From: Parvicella sp964387945
GTDB lineage: Bacteria; Bacteroidota; Bacteroidia; Flavobacteriales_D; Parvicellaceae
Direction: 5' to 3'
DNA length: 64,000 nucleotides
NCBI GenBank assembly: GCA_964387945.1
Contig: CAYLYX010000004.1
Location: 245,987 to 309,986, forward strand
Under the pieces are notes generated by a model that was not told where the DNA came from, made no database searches, and worked only from the letters and a program-made list of their open reading frames with translations. The translations under genes were made by a program, and so were the position numbers. Numbering within the stretch: position 1 is the stretch's first letter; every line of letters begins with the position of its first letter. Below, piece after piece: positions 34,119 through 43,793 of this stretch.

Positions 34119-35147
34119 ATGAATAATTTTTGGAGGAAAGGATCAGTCTTGTTGGTGACAGGGTTGATGTTGTTTAGTGCATGTGATGGAGAGCAGGAAG
34201 AACCTAGCGTGGATGATGGTGATGTAGAAGTGGTAGAGGATAAGACACCAAAAGTCCCCACACCAGACTTTAACGCAGATTCCGCCTACAAGTTCATTCA
34301 GCAACAGGTTGATTTTGGTCCGAGAGTTCCAAATACAGCAGCGCACGATTCTTGTCGGGTTTGGTTAGTCAGTAAACTGAAAGGCTACAACTTTGAAGTG
34401 ATCGAACAGTCGGGTGTAGTAACCTCATGGGACGATAAAAAGCTCAACATGACCAACATTATCGGGCAGTTTAACAAGGAGGCGGAAGAACGAATCTTGT
34501 TAGCAGCACACTGGGATACGCGTCCTTATGCAGACCGAGATTCAGTAGATCAGTATGTGCCCATTGATGGAGCCAACGATGGCGCTAGTGGAGTAGGAGT
34601 CCTATTGGAAATTGCGCGTCAGGTGAGTTTGTCTAACCCAGGCTATGGGGTGGATATCATTTTCTTTGATGCAGAAGATTACGGAACGTTTGACGGTAAA
34701 GTTTACAACAGTGTTAATCAGATGTTGAACGATTGGTGCTTGGGTTCACAATATTGGGCTAAAAACCAGCCGATTGAAGGGTATGATCCTAAATATGGTA
34801 TTTTGCTAGACATGGTAGGAGCTGCAGATGCAACGTTTCCTAAAGAAGGGGTTTCCATGCAGTTTGCCGCACCTAAAGTTACCGCCATTTGGGGGGCAGC
34901 AGAGAGCTTAGGCTATGGCAAATATTTCGTTAAAAAACTAGCAGGTGGAATTACAGATGATCATACGTTTGTCAATAACATGGCAGGTATCCCGATGTTG
35001 GATATCATCGATATGAATGTAGAAGGAGAGTACAGCTCGTTTGGCGCTTTCCACCACACGCACGGAGATAACATGTCTATTATTGACAAAAACACATTGA
35101 AAGCGGTTGGACAAACAGTGCTGCACGTGATTTACCAAAAAATTTAA
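34119..35147 (+). CDS. M28-family lipoprotein, probable glutaminyl cyclase
   Basis: The protein of about 342 residues is a lipoprotein (lipobox LFSAC). ATG 34119 is preferred over a TTG at 34065 that is the -33 element of the promoter. The M28 zinc-exopeptidase fold carries zinc ligands in AAHWDTRP, GANDGASG and DAEDYG, and a late His in HTHGD. PNTAAHDSCR and the GANDGASGVG form are closest to bacterial type II glutaminyl cyclases, which convert N-terminal Gln to pyroglutamate. This fits the many proteins in this genome whose mature N terminus is Gln. An aminopeptidase role is the alternative. Confidence 0.82.
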   Translation: MNNFWRKGSVLLVTGLMLFSACDGEQEEPSVDDGDVEVVEDKTPKVPTPDFNADSAYKFIQQQVDFGPRVPNTAAHDSCRVWLVSKLKGYNFEVIEQSGVVTSWDDKKLNMTNIIGQFNKEAEERILLAAHWDTRPYADRDSVDQYVPIDGANDGASGVGVLLEIARQVSLSNPGYGVDIIFFDAEDYGTFDGKVYNSVNQMLNDWCLGSQYWAKNQPIEGYDPKYGILLDMVGAADATFPKEGVSMQFAAPKVTAIWGAAESLGYGKYFVKKLAGGITDDHTFVNNMAGIPMLDIIDMNVEGEYSSFGAFHHTHGDNMSIIDKNTLKAVGQTVLHVIYQKI

Positions 35148-35156
35148 TTGCAACTC

Positions 35157-37943
35157 ATGAAGAAGTTATACCTATTGGATGCCTATGCGTTGATTTTTCG
35201 TGCGCACTTTGCGTTTATTAGAAACCCAAGAATTAACAGTAAAGGACTGAATACATCTGCTATTTTCGGGTTTGTGAACTCGTTGCTGGAGGTTTTGAAT
35301 AAGGAAAATCCTACGCATTTGGCGGTAGTATTTGACATTGCAGGAAGAACAGTAAGAGAAGAAATTTATGCAGAATACAAGGCTAATCGAGATGAAACAC
35401 CCGAAGATATTCGATTGGCAGTTCCTTACATTCATAAGATCTTAGAAGCGATGAATATTCCCTCGCTGGGTGTAGAAGGGTATGAAGCAGATGACGTAAT
35501 TGGTACGTTGGCTAAAAAAGCGGAAAAAGCAGGTTTTCAAACGTATATGGTTACACCCGATAAGGATTATGCGCAATTGGTATCAGAAAATATCTTCATG
35601 TGGCGTCCGGGGCGTTCTGGAAACCCAGCTGAAATATGGGATGTAGAGAAGGTAAAGGAGAAGTTTGAAGTGGAGCGACCAGAACAAGTAATTGACATTC
35701 TTGGATTATGGGGAGATGCGGTTGATAATATCCCCGGTATACCCGGAATAGGAGAGAAGACCTCCAAAAAATTAGTGGCTCAATATGGTAGTGTAGAAGG
35801 CTTGTTAGCGCATACGGATGAACTAAAAGGGAAGCAAAAAGAGAACGTCATCAATTTTGCTGAGCAAGGTTTGCTGTCAAAGAAATTGGCAACAATTATT
35901 CTTGACGTTCCAGTAGAATTAGATGAAACAGCTTTGGTTGTTGAAGAACCAAATAGCGAGAAAGTAACCGAAGTATTCTCTGAATTGGAGTTCAGAACCT
36001 TATTGAAGAAGGTGGTGAAAGATGAAGATGCTTCGCTTGTTCCTACCGCTAGTCCTTCAAGTGACGATGGTCAAATGTCATTGTTTGGTGGTAATGGTGA
36101 ACAATCTCAGGAAGACTTGAGTGAATTTAAATCGTTTAGCAATTCCAAAAATGTAAACTACACCTTGGTAACGGACGAGAAAGGACTTAAAAGTGCGTTG
36201 AAAACACTCTCGAAATATTCATCGGTTTGCTTTGATACCGAGACTTCTAGTCTTGACGAACTGAATACAAAACTACTGGGAATAGCTTTAAGTGGAAAGA
36301 AAGGTGAGGCTTGGTATGTAGCTATGCCACAAGAATTTAACGCAAGATCTGTATTCCGAAAAGAGTTGCAAGAATTTTTCTCCAATGAAAAGGTTGAAAA
36401 GGTGGCGCACAATGTGAAGTTTGACTTAAAAGTGTTGATGGGAGAAAAGATCGAAGTGAAGGGAAAACTCTTTGATACTATGGTTGCGCACTACTTATTA
36501 GAGCCAGAGCAAAGACACAACATGGATGTGCTAGCCGAGGTTTACCTGCAATATCAACCAGTTTCTATCGAAACATTAATCGGTCCGAAGGGGAAGAACC
36601 AGAAAAGCATGGCAGACTTAGACCCTTCTGAGATTAGCGATTATGCTTGCGAAGATGCGGATGTCACTTACCAATTATACGAACTATTTAAGCAAAAGGT
36701 TGCAGGTTCTTACTTAGAGAAGTTGTTTTATGATGTGGAAATGCCGTTGGTAAGAGTGTTGATGGAAATGGAATTGGAAGGGATTAACCTGGACGTTCCT
36801 GCCTTGAATGACTTCAGTGAAGAACTGAATACGCAATTGATTGAGCTACAGGAGCGTATCATCGATGCTGCTGGTGTGGAGTTCAACGTTGATTCACCAC
36901 GCCAGTTGGGAGATGTGCTGTTTGAGACGATGAAGTTGAACGAGAAAGCCAAGAAAACCAAAACCGGACAATATAAAACGGATGAAGCTATACTGTCCAA
37001 ACTTCAAGGGAAACATCCGATCATTGACGATATCCTGGAGTACCGACAAATGAAGAAGCTGAAATCTACTTACGTGGATGCGCTGCCTAAGTTGGTGAAT
37101 CCCAAAACAGGAAGAATTCACACAACTTATTTTCAGACTGTAGCAGCAACAGGGAGGTTGAGTAGTAATAACCCCAATTTGCAAAACATTCCGATTAGAA
37201 GCACGCGAGGAAAAGAGATCCGTAAAGCGTTTAAAGCGCGATCAGCAGAATATAAAATAATGGCAGCGGATTACTCGCAGATTGAGTTACGGATCATTGC
37301 TGCGTTGAGCAAAGATCAAGGAATGATTGAAGCATTTCGATCCGGGCAGGACATTCATGCGGCTACGGCCGCTAAGGTTTTTGGAGTAGCACTAGACGAG
37401 GTAACGCGTGAGCAAAGAAGCAAAGCCAAAATGGTGAACTTTGGAATCATCTATGGGATCTCAGCTTTTGGACTAGCGCAACGGTTGGGGATTTCCAGAA
37501 CGGAGGCAAAAGAAATCATCGACAGTTACTTTGAGCAGTATGGTCGTATCAAGGAATACATGGACGAAAGTATCGAGTTTGCCAGAAAGCATGAATACGT
37601 AGAAACCATCTTGAAGCGAAGAAGGTATTTGGCTAAAATCAACGCAGGTAACGGAATGGAAAGAGGTTTTGCTGAGCGTAACGCGATCAATGCACCCATT
37701 CAAGGTTCGGCAGCTGATGTCATTAAAGTGGCGATGATCAATGTGCAGGAACGAATGAAAAAGGAACAACTAAAGTCCAAACTGTTGCTTCAAGTACATG
37801 ATGAATTGGTGTTTGATGCGCACGAAAGCGAAGTTGATTTATTGAAACAACTGGCCAAAGAAGAAATGGAACGCGCCATTGAGTTAGAAGTGCCATTAGA
37901 AGTAGAAGCTGGTGTGGCCGATAATTGGCTGGATGCGCATTAA
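35157..37943 (+). CDS. polA: DNA polymerase I
   Basis: The protein of about 928 residues has all three domains: 5'-3' nuclease (about 1-300, with YEADDVIGTLA and PGIPGIGEKTS), 3'-5' exonuclease (about 330-530, with FDTETSS, HNVKFDLKV and YACEDADVTYQ, so the DEDD residues are kept) and family A polymerase (about 550-928, with DYSQIELRIIA, RSKAKMVNFGIIYGIS and LLQVHDELVF). It fills gaps in repair and removes RNA primers. ATG 35157 is preferred over a TTG three codons earlier. It follows the M28 gene by 9 bases. Confidence 0.97.
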   Translation: MKKLYLLDAYALIFRAHFAFIRNPRINSKGLNTSAIFGFVNSLLEVLNKENPTHLAVVFDIAGRTVREEIYAEYKANRDETPEDIRLAVPYIHKILEAMNIPSLGVEGYEADDVIGTLAKKAEKAGFQTYMVTPDKDYAQLVSENIFMWRPGRSGNPAEIWDVEKVKEKFEVERPEQVIDILGLWGDAVDNIPGIPGIGEKTSKKLVAQYGSVEGLLAHTDELKGKQKENVINFAEQGLLSKKLATIILDVPVELDETALVVEEPNSEKVTEVFSELEFRTLLKKVVKDEDASLVPTASPSSDDGQMSLFGGNGEQSQEDLSEFKSFSNSKNVNYTLVTDEKGLKSALKTLSKYSSVCFDTETSSLDELNTKLLGIALSGKKGEAWYVAMPQEFNARSVFRKELQEFFSNEKVEKVAHNVKFDLKVLMGEKIEVKGKLFDTMVAHYLLEPEQRHNMDVLAEVYLQYQPVSIETLIGPKGKNQKSMADLDPSEISDYACEDADVTYQLYELFKQKVAGSYLEKLFYDVEMPLVRVLMEMELEGINLDVPALNDFSEELNTQLIELQERIIDAAGVEFNVDSPRQLGDVLFETMKLNEKAKKTKTGQYKTDEAILSKLQGKHPIIDDILEYRQMKKLKSTYVDALPKLVNPKTGRIHTTYFQTVAATGRLSSNNPNLQNIPIRSTRGKEIRKAFKARSAEYKIMAADYSQIELRIIAALSKDQGMIEAFRSGQDIHAATAAKVFGVALDEVTREQRSKAKMVNFGIIYGISAFGLAQRLGISRTEAKEIIDSYFEQYGRIKEYMDESIEFARKHEYVETILKRRRYLAKINAGNGMERGFAERNAINAPIQGSAADVIKVAMINVQERMKKEQLKSKLLLQVHDELVFDAHESEVDLLKQLAKEEMERAIELEVPLEVEAGVADNWLDAH

Positions 37944-37946
37944 GAA

Positions 37947-38642
37947 TTAGTAGTACTCAATTTTTTTGACGTGATACTCTTTCAATGAATTGGTTGTCGT
38001 GTTGAAGATATAATACTCCGTTGGGTTACCGTGACTATCTTCTTTCAGGTAAACGACTTTGAAAACCGTTGAGGTATTTTTGAGATAGTCATTTTCTGTC
38101 GCAGAAACTATCCTATTTCCTTCTAATTCATTGATGTATTCTTCGTGTGCTACTAGTTCTCCTTCTGACCATGCCTTGTATTCTCCGCTCAGATCCCTTC
38201 CGTTATCTTTTGAGATTTTAGTGTGCGTGTTATAGATTAACCCAGATTCGCTGGTGTCACCGAAGTCATATTCGTAATCATTTTCCCAAATGAAGTAAGT
38301 TACGGCACTTAGGCTAGTATCGCCCACAACAGTGTTTTTCCATTTTTTGCCGTCTTTATGGGAGAATTTGACTTTGGTATCAGTTATTACTTGGTGGTCA
38401 ACATAATAACGACTCTCCCATGTCTCGATGTTTCCATCTTTATTAAAATTGATTGTGCGTTCAAGCGCCAATTGATTCTCATTGACTAAATATTCTCCAT
38501 CTTTTTGGTCAAGGTTGATGTATACTTTTGTCTTAACAGACTTAACATTTCCAAGTAATCCATATTCATCAAGATCGTTGAAACTATTTTCTGAGCAAGA
38601 AATTAGGATAAATACGATGAAGGATAAGAAAATCTGTTTCAT
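37947..38642 (-). CDS. Lipoprotein of unknown function
   Basis: The 231-residue protein has a lipoprotein signal (lipobox ILISC, Cys about 16). The mature part is beta-rich with repeated strands such as EYLVNENQLALERTINFN and KEDSHGNPTEYYIFN, resembling proteins built from YD/MORN-like beta-hairpins. No family is assigned. It lies 30 bases downstream of the outer-membrane protein gene on the same strand. Confidence 0.65.
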   Translation of the reverse strand: MKQIFLSFIVFILISCSENSFNDLDEYGLLGNVKSVKTKVYINLDQKDGEYLVNENQLALERTINFNKDGNIETWESRYYVDHQVITDTKVKFSHKDGKKWKNTVVGDTSLSAVTYFIWENDYEYDFGDTSESGLIYNTHTKISKDNGRDLSGEYKAWSEGELVAHEEYINELEGNRIVSATENDYLKNTSTVFKVVYLKEDSHGNPTEYYIFNTTTNSLKEYHVKKIEYY

Positions 38643-38672
38643 AGTAGCTACAAAAAAACTTAATGTGAGAGA

Positions 38673-39809
38673 TTACTCACCCTCGCTCTCACTAGAGTTC
38701 GCGGAACTCTTGCTGTAGTAGCCTTCAAACAATTCAGGGTATTGTTTTCTCCACTCTTCGAACTTTTCATGGCCCGCCATTTGATCTGTTTGCAGCAGGT
38801 AAATGATTTCAATTTCTTCGTCACTTAGTGCTACGCCTTCTTCGTTCACGACACTCCCTTTTGGCGTGTCAGCTTCTTTGTCTATGGCATCAGGAACTTT
38901 GTCACCATCGCTATCCAATGGGCATCCTACCATATCAACCTCCCAACCGTAAGGAGTTTTAGCACAAACATCGTCTAAGTCTCTTACACCATCTGCATCC
39001 AAATCACTCTCGTCAATCGTTTCTGCTTCTCGGTTTCTTTCAATTTCATCAGCGGTTAGATCGGGTTGTCCAAAATTCCAAACAGCCGTAACACTAAAGT
39101 AATCCCAGCGGTCTTTGTTTTTAGAAGAAACTACGCCATCGATTTCATCACTAAACATAAAGCTATGCTTGTAGCTGAGTAGAGCAGATAGGTTTTGCGT
39201 AATCTTTAATCCAAAACCTAATTCCAGGTAAACATAAGGAGCTACGTTTTTTTCTAACGTCAAATCGGTTTCATAGTCGTAATCTCTGTAGGTCAATACA
39301 CCAGAAGTATCGTCCTGTGGAGTAGATCGAATGGAACCATCTGTCCAATAATTGTAAGGAAGACCATTTTCATCAAACATATCTTCTTTGGCGCTCACAT
39401 AAGTCGCACCAAAACCACCCCCAAGAAATACGGTCAATGTTTTTTGATTGTCAAAAATGATATCGTTATCCAATCGGTAGAAACCACCTACATCCAGTCC
39501 AAATAATGAAGAGTGAAAGTTTCTCACGCTTCCGCTATCAATGCCCCAATGACTCAGGTTGTTGTAGTTTAACGATGCCCTTCCGTATACCGATTTAGAA
39601 ACCGGATGAAAATACTGCAAGTGCAATCCGAGACTTGATGCTTTTGCCGAAGAAGAAATCTCCGAACTATTCAATTCTCCATAATAGTTAGAAGTACCAA
39701 TACCAAAACCCAGCGCAGGGTTCATCGTTACGTATTTGTAATCTGAATTGAATTGAGCAAAACTCTGAAAAACACAACAGATCAAGACGGATAAAGCAAT
39801 TGATTTCAT
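38673..39809 (-). CDS. Outer-membrane beta-barrel protein with thrombospondin type 3 Ca-binding repeats
   Basis: The 378-residue protein has a signal peptide cut before Gln (SFAQ), a barrel of about eight strands (about 20-255) and two TSP3-type calcium-binding stretches (DLDADGVRDLDDVC and DSDGDKVPDAIDKE, about 270-315). In related porins a peptidoglycan-binding OmpA domain follows these repeats. Here it is missing and the protein ends in a short acidic, Ser-rich tail (SANSSESEGE). Confidence 0.8.
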   Translation of the reverse strand: MKSIALSVLICCVFQSFAQFNSDYKYVTMNPALGFGIGTSNYYGELNSSEISSSAKASSLGLHLQYFHPVSKSVYGRASLNYNNLSHWGIDSGSVRNFHSSLFGLDVGGFYRLDNDIIFDNQKTLTVFLGGGFGATYVSAKEDMFDENGLPYNYWTDGSIRSTPQDDTSGVLTYRDYDYETDLTLEKNVAPYVYLELGFGLKITQNLSALLSYKHSFMFSDEIDGVVSSKNKDRWDYFSVTAVWNFGQPDLTADEIERNREAETIDESDLDADGVRDLDDVCAKTPYGWEVDMVGCPLDSDGDKVPDAIDKEADTPKGSVVNEEGVALSDEEIEIIYLLQTDQMAGHEKFEEWRKQYPELFEGYYSKSSANSSESEGE

Positions 39810-39838
39810 AACAACATTTTGGGAGTTTGAAGTTAGTA

Positions 39839-40447
39839 TTATTTTTTAGAGATCGAAAATGATTTGACACTTGTTCTACAGAATGTTACAAAGTTTTTTA
39901 AAATCTCCTTTCCGTTGGGTGTCAGCACAGATTCTGGGTGGTATTGAATCCCAAATACGGGTAGGGAAGTGTGTCGAAAACTCATGATGTTTCCTTCCTT
40001 GTCTTTGGAGGTGATTAATAGTTCTTCTGGGAAACCAACTGCATCTGCTACCCATGAATGATACCTTCCCACTTCCAACGTTGAATGGTTTTGATGGAGT
40101 TCATCTTCTGCAATAATCGAAATGCGAGAGGCAACACCATGATAAACCTGATTTAAGTTCTTAAGTTGTGCACCAAAATGAAGCGCCAAAGCTTGATGTC
40201 CTAAGCAAACGCCCAGAATAATCTTTGAAGACGCATAGCGAGCGATGACAGCCATAAGTTGATTGGCGTCCTGTGGAAGTCCGGGGCCGGGAGAAAGAAC
40301 CATGACATCAAAACGGTCTAATTCTTCCAGTTCAAACGCATCATTGCGAAAAACCGAAGGTGTTCCACCCGTGATTTCTTCTAGGTAGTGAACCAGATTA
40401 TACGTAAACGAATCGTAATTATCTATGACAACTATTTTCAACGGCAT
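39839..40447 (-). CDS. Class I glutamine amidotransferase, anthranilate/aminodeoxychorismate synthase component II
   Basis: The protein of about 202 residues starts at ATG 40447 (MPLKIVVIDNYDSFTYNL), which matches the family N terminus; in-frame codons further upstream are not conserved. It has LSPGPGLP, the nucleophile motif GVCLGHQALA and the His-Glu motif YHPES. It supplies ammonia from glutamine to chorismate for folate (PabA) or tryptophan (TrpG) synthesis; sequence alone cannot choose. It stands alone, without trpE or pabB nearby, which is common for a shared PabA/TrpG. Confidence 0.9.
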   Translation of the reverse strand: MPLKIVVIDNYDSFTYNLVHYLEEITGGTPSVFRNDAFELEELDRFDVMVLSPGPGLPQDANQLMAVIARYASSKIILGVCLGHQALALHFGAQLKNLNQVYHGVASRISIIAEDELHQNHSTLEVGRYHSWVADAVGFPEELLITSKDKEGNIMSFRHTSLPVFGIQYHPESVLTPNGKEILKNFVTFCRTSVKSFSISKK

Positions 40448-40570
40448 TCCTTCGATACGCGAAAATACATTTATCTGTGCAAATAATAACTCAACAACCG
40501 CTAATGTATTTCTACTTGGCATTGTAGCCGAATTATTCTCACCTTTGTGCCTGAATTTTATGCGAGAAGA

Positions 40571-42973
40571 ATGAAACTGCTTACAAGTTTACTTTTATGC
40601 CTATTCACAGTAGGTTTTTTAGCTCAAAATGGACAACTTATCGGTAAAGTGATTGATCAACAATCTAAGGAGGCGATGATGTACGTTACGGTGAGCGTTC
40701 ATCAATTGAGTGATACCGCTTTGGTGACGGGTGGTATTACCGATATGGAAGGGAAGTTTACGATTAACGAAATTCCAGTTGGAAAGAAGTACTTGTTTAA
40801 GTGCTCTTTCATTGGTTACGGAACGACCTACCAAACACTTGATTTTACCGATAAAAAATTGATCGATATGGGTGATGTGATTCTTTCACCCGGAAATGAA
40901 GTGCTGGATGGAGTAGATGTAACAGCGGATAAGCCCGTGGTAACCTATGAGATCGACAAAAAGGTAGTCAACGTAGAAAACATGAACACGGTGGCTTCGC
41001 AAACGGCTGTGGAAGTGTTGGCGAATATTCCAAGCATCTCTGTGGATATGGATGGAAACATTTCTTTGAGAGGTTCGCAAGGGTTCACGCTTTTAATTGA
41101 TGGAAGACCTTCGGCTTTGCCAGCGTCAGAAGCTTTGCAATTGATTCAGGCGTCTAACATCAAAGACATTGAGATCATTACCAACCCATCGGCTAAATAC
41201 GATGCAGAAGGAACGGCTGGGATCATCAACGTGATCTTGAAAAAGAATAAGTTAGAAGGGGTTTCTACACTCATCAACGTGAATGGTGGTAATTCAGGCG
41301 GTGGCAGTGAATTTTTGAACGGAGGTGGCGATTTTCTCACGAGTATCAATAAAGGAAAGTTTAAGTTCAACATTGGCGGACAGTGGGTGACCAGAAACCG
41401 TTTTAGGGATATCAAGCAAACGCGAATTACTACATTCGGAGAGGAAGAATCCAAAATTGAGAGTAACGGTTTGCATCGTTTCTTCGGAACCAACTTTGGT
41501 GGAAACGTAGCCATGGAATATGCTCCAAGTGAGAGCGATGTTTTTTCTGTGGGAGTGAACGTAAACCGAAGACAATGGAACGCAGCTGCCAATTATTTCT
41601 TTGACGAGTACACGAACGATACACTGGTTAATTCCTATGAGAACCGTGAGCGCACCTTGCGTAATTTCTTTGTGTTTTCGGGAAGTTTTGGATACCAGCA
41701 TTTGTTCAAAGAGAATAAAGACCATTATTTATCACTCACCTCTACCTATAACTTGTACGATGGGGAAGAGGATGCGCAAACGGAGTTCTTTAGTTTGGAA
41801 AATGTTTTTCAAGGTGGAAATCGAAACACGGAAATTGGACCTTCTAACGCTGTTCGTGTAAGTCTGGATTATCAGTATCCGTTTAAGAATAAGATGAAAC
41901 TGCAGGTAGGTGCACGAGGAGATTTTGGTTTTAGCAAAGACGATCAGGATTCGTATCGCTATAACTTTGATGAAAGCGATTACGTGCGTTTGGACTCGTT
42001 CTCCACAGATGTAGCCTACACACAGAATGTTTATGCAGGATACGGTATTTTAAACGGTAAGATTAAGGAAAAGTTAGGCTATCAGGTTGGAATTCGTGCA
42101 GAATACACAGACCGTTACATTGAATTGACCAATAGTTCGTTGAATACCGATATTCAGCGGTTGGACTGGTTTCCCTCCGCACATTTCTCGTATGAGTTAA
42201 ACGATAAGAACCAGTTCAAGGCGAGTGCATCTCGAAGAATTGACCGACCTAGAAGTTGGCACCTCGAACCTTTTATTGCATGGGAAGATCCCTACACGGT
42301 AAGACAAGGAAATCCTGATCTTTTGCCGGAGTATATTCAGTCGTATGAGTTGGGGTATATCAGAGAGCTAAAGAAGGGAAGTTTTTCAACAGAGTTGTAT
42401 TTTAGAAATACCAACAACATCCGTGAGCGAATTCAGGAAGTGTACGATACAAATGTGATCATCAAACGTCCAGTTAATGCAGGTGTTTCTCAGGCACTAG
42501 GAGCGGAGTTTGCGTACAATAAGAAAATCGCAAAATGGTGGATGTTGGATGCCGGAACTAACTTGTTTTATTACAAGATCAAAGGTCAGATTCCGGGTTC
42601 AAGTTTAGATCAGGAAAGCTTTACTTATCGCGCCAGGTTGTCCAACAGTTTTATTCTACCAAAAGATTGGAAGGTGCAATTTATTGGTGTCTACGAATCG
42701 GATGTGGTGAGTGTGCAGGGTATAGACAAAGGTTTTACCTCATTTGATCTGGCGATTAAGAAGGATTTCTTTGAACGAAAAGTATCGACCACGTTGCAGT
42801 TCAGAAACCTCTTTGCTACGGAAAGAAGGGAAAATTGGGTGGATACCGAGACCCTTTATTCGTATCGTTTGGCGACACCTAAATGGCCGTTGATTGCCTT
42901 GTCTGTTTCTGTTCGCCTGAACAACTTTAGTAACGTAGATAAGATCAAAACCGAAGAAGGTTCAGAGTTCTAA
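40571..42973 (+). CDS. TonB-dependent receptor-like outer-membrane protein (OMP_b-brl_3 type)
   Basis: The protein of about 800 residues starts at ATG 40571 (MKLLTSLLLCLF) with a signal peptide cut before Gln. It has a carboxypeptidase-regulatory domain (about 20-105: GKVIDQQSKEAMMYVTV), a plug domain (about 120-225: ISLRGSQGFTLLIDGRPSAL, KDIEIITNPSAKYDAEGTAG) and a large barrel ending in an aromatic strand region. This is the Bacteroidota outer-membrane-barrel receptor subfamily. No SusD partner follows, so a glycan-uptake system is unlikely and the substrate is unknown. Confidence 0.88.
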   Translation: MKLLTSLLLCLFTVGFLAQNGQLIGKVIDQQSKEAMMYVTVSVHQLSDTALVTGGITDMEGKFTINEIPVGKKYLFKCSFIGYGTTYQTLDFTDKKLIDMGDVILSPGNEVLDGVDVTADKPVVTYEIDKKVVNVENMNTVASQTAVEVLANIPSISVDMDGNISLRGSQGFTLLIDGRPSALPASEALQLIQASNIKDIEIITNPSAKYDAEGTAGIINVILKKNKLEGVSTLINVNGGNSGGGSEFLNGGGDFLTSINKGKFKFNIGGQWVTRNRFRDIKQTRITTFGEEESKIESNGLHRFFGTNFGGNVAMEYAPSESDVFSVGVNVNRRQWNAAANYFFDEYTNDTLVNSYENRERTLRNFFVFSGSFGYQHLFKENKDHYLSLTSTYNLYDGEEDAQTEFFSLENVFQGGNRNTEIGPSNAVRVSLDYQYPFKNKMKLQVGARGDFGFSKDDQDSYRYNFDESDYVRLDSFSTDVAYTQNVYAGYGILNGKIKEKLGYQVGIRAEYTDRYIELTNSSLNTDIQRLDWFPSAHFSYELNDKNQFKASASRRIDRPRSWHLEPFIAWEDPYTVRQGNPDLLPEYIQSYELGYIRELKKGSFSTELYFRNTNNIRERIQEVYDTNVIIKRPVNAGVSQALGAEFAYNKKIAKWWMLDAGTNLFYYKIKGQIPGSSLDQESFTYRARLSNSFILPKDWKVQFIGVYESDVVSVQGIDKGFTSFDLAIKKDFFERKVSTTLQFRNLFATERRENWVDTETLYSYRLATPKWPLIALSVSVRLNNFSNVDKIKTEEGSEF

Positions 42974-42975
42974 GA

Positions 42976-43419
42976 TCAATTCGTAATCTTTAAGATTCTA
43001 ATTTCAGATCGCCTATTCATGCTGTGCTCTTCTTCCGTTTTTGCCCCCACAATTAACGGTTGATGATCGTTATATCCTTTAGGAACTAATCGTTTGGGGT
43101 CAATTCCATTCTCAACCAGGTACTCAAAAATGGCTTGCGCTCTTTTGCAGGACAAACATAAGGAGTACTTATCCGACCAACGTTCATCTGTGTGGTTGCT
43201 AATTTCAACTTCCAAATCTTGACGCGAACTTAGAAAACGGACTAAACTATCCAAAAATGGCATGCTCTCCGGACGAAAGGTAGCTTTGTCGTAATCAAAA
43301 ATGATGGCATGCGTGATCAGCACATCTCCCTCTTTAAATGTAGTGTCGGTGAGTTGAAACGATTGTGCACTGAGAAGCGAACACAGTAAGCTAAAAAAAG
43401 CGAGTAGGGTAGTTTTCAT
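42976..43419 (-). CDS. Minimal OmpA-domain periplasmic protein
   Basis: The 147-residue protein has a signal peptide cut before Gln (LLSAQ) and then only an OmpA C-terminal peptidoglycan-binding domain (about 35-145: IFDYDKATFRPES, NHTDERWSDKYSLCLSCKRA, RRSEIRI). The Asp and Arg that bind diaminopimelate are present. There is no barrel or lipid anchor. The pair CLSC near residue 78 is unusual in this fold. It is the last gene of a four-gene minus-strand run. Confidence 0.88.
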   Translation of the reverse strand: MKTTLLAFFSLLCSLLSAQSFQLTDTTFKEGDVLITHAIIFDYDKATFRPESMPFLDSLVRFLSSRQDLEVEISNHTDERWSDKYSLCLSCKRAQAIFEYLVENGIDPKRLVPKGYNDHQPLIVGAKTEEEHSMNRRSEIRILKITN

Positions 43420-43421
43420 TT

Positions 43422-43787
43422 TTAAGCTGTTCGGAGAATTTTTTCCATTTTACGACCTTTTGCCAATTCGTCCACGAGTTTATCGAGATAGCGCGCTTGT
43501 TTTGTCAACGGGTTTTCCAATTCTTCAATGCGATAGCCACAGATGACTCCAGTAATCAAATGCGCGTTAGGATGTAAAGTAGCTCGCTCAAAAAAGGTTT
43601 CGAAGGTTACTTTTTCGTCAATCAATGTCTGGAGATCTTTTTCTGTAAATCCGGTTAGCCATTCGATGACGGTATGTAATTCTTCTTTAGTTCTACCTTT
43701 CTTTTCCACTTTGTTCACATAGTGCGGATAGACACTCGAAAAGGTCATTTTGGCAATTCGTTCGTTATGTTCTTTCGTTGCTTTCAT
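43422..43787 (-). CDS. DUF2200 family protein
   Basis: The 121-residue protein matches DUF2200 across its length: RIAKMTFSSVYPHYVNKVEKKGR at the start (broken here for length by the KVEKKGRTKEEL part), HLITGVICGYRIEE in the middle and DELAKGRKMEKILR at the end. The family is small, cytoplasmic and widespread, with no known function. It is separated by 2 bases from the OmpA gene and by 6 from the upstream gene. Confidence 0.9.
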   Translation of the reverse strand: MKATKEHNERIAKMTFSSVYPHYVNKVEKKGRTKEELHTVIEWLTGFTEKDLQTLIDEKVTFETFFERATLHPNAHLITGVICGYRIEELENPLTKQARYLDKLVDELAKGRKMEKILRTA

Positions 43788-43793
43788 AGACGT

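Noticed and set aside
41146..41725. Long open frames of 143-148 residues on the minus strand inside the TonB receptor gene
   Set aside because: They are antisense to a well-supported gene, have no recognisable domain and have the composition of frame shadows.
40571..42973. SusC of a polysaccharide-utilisation locus
   Set aside because: No SusD-like lipoprotein follows, and the next gene is a convergent OmpA-domain protein. The barrel also looks like the OMP_b-brl_3 type.
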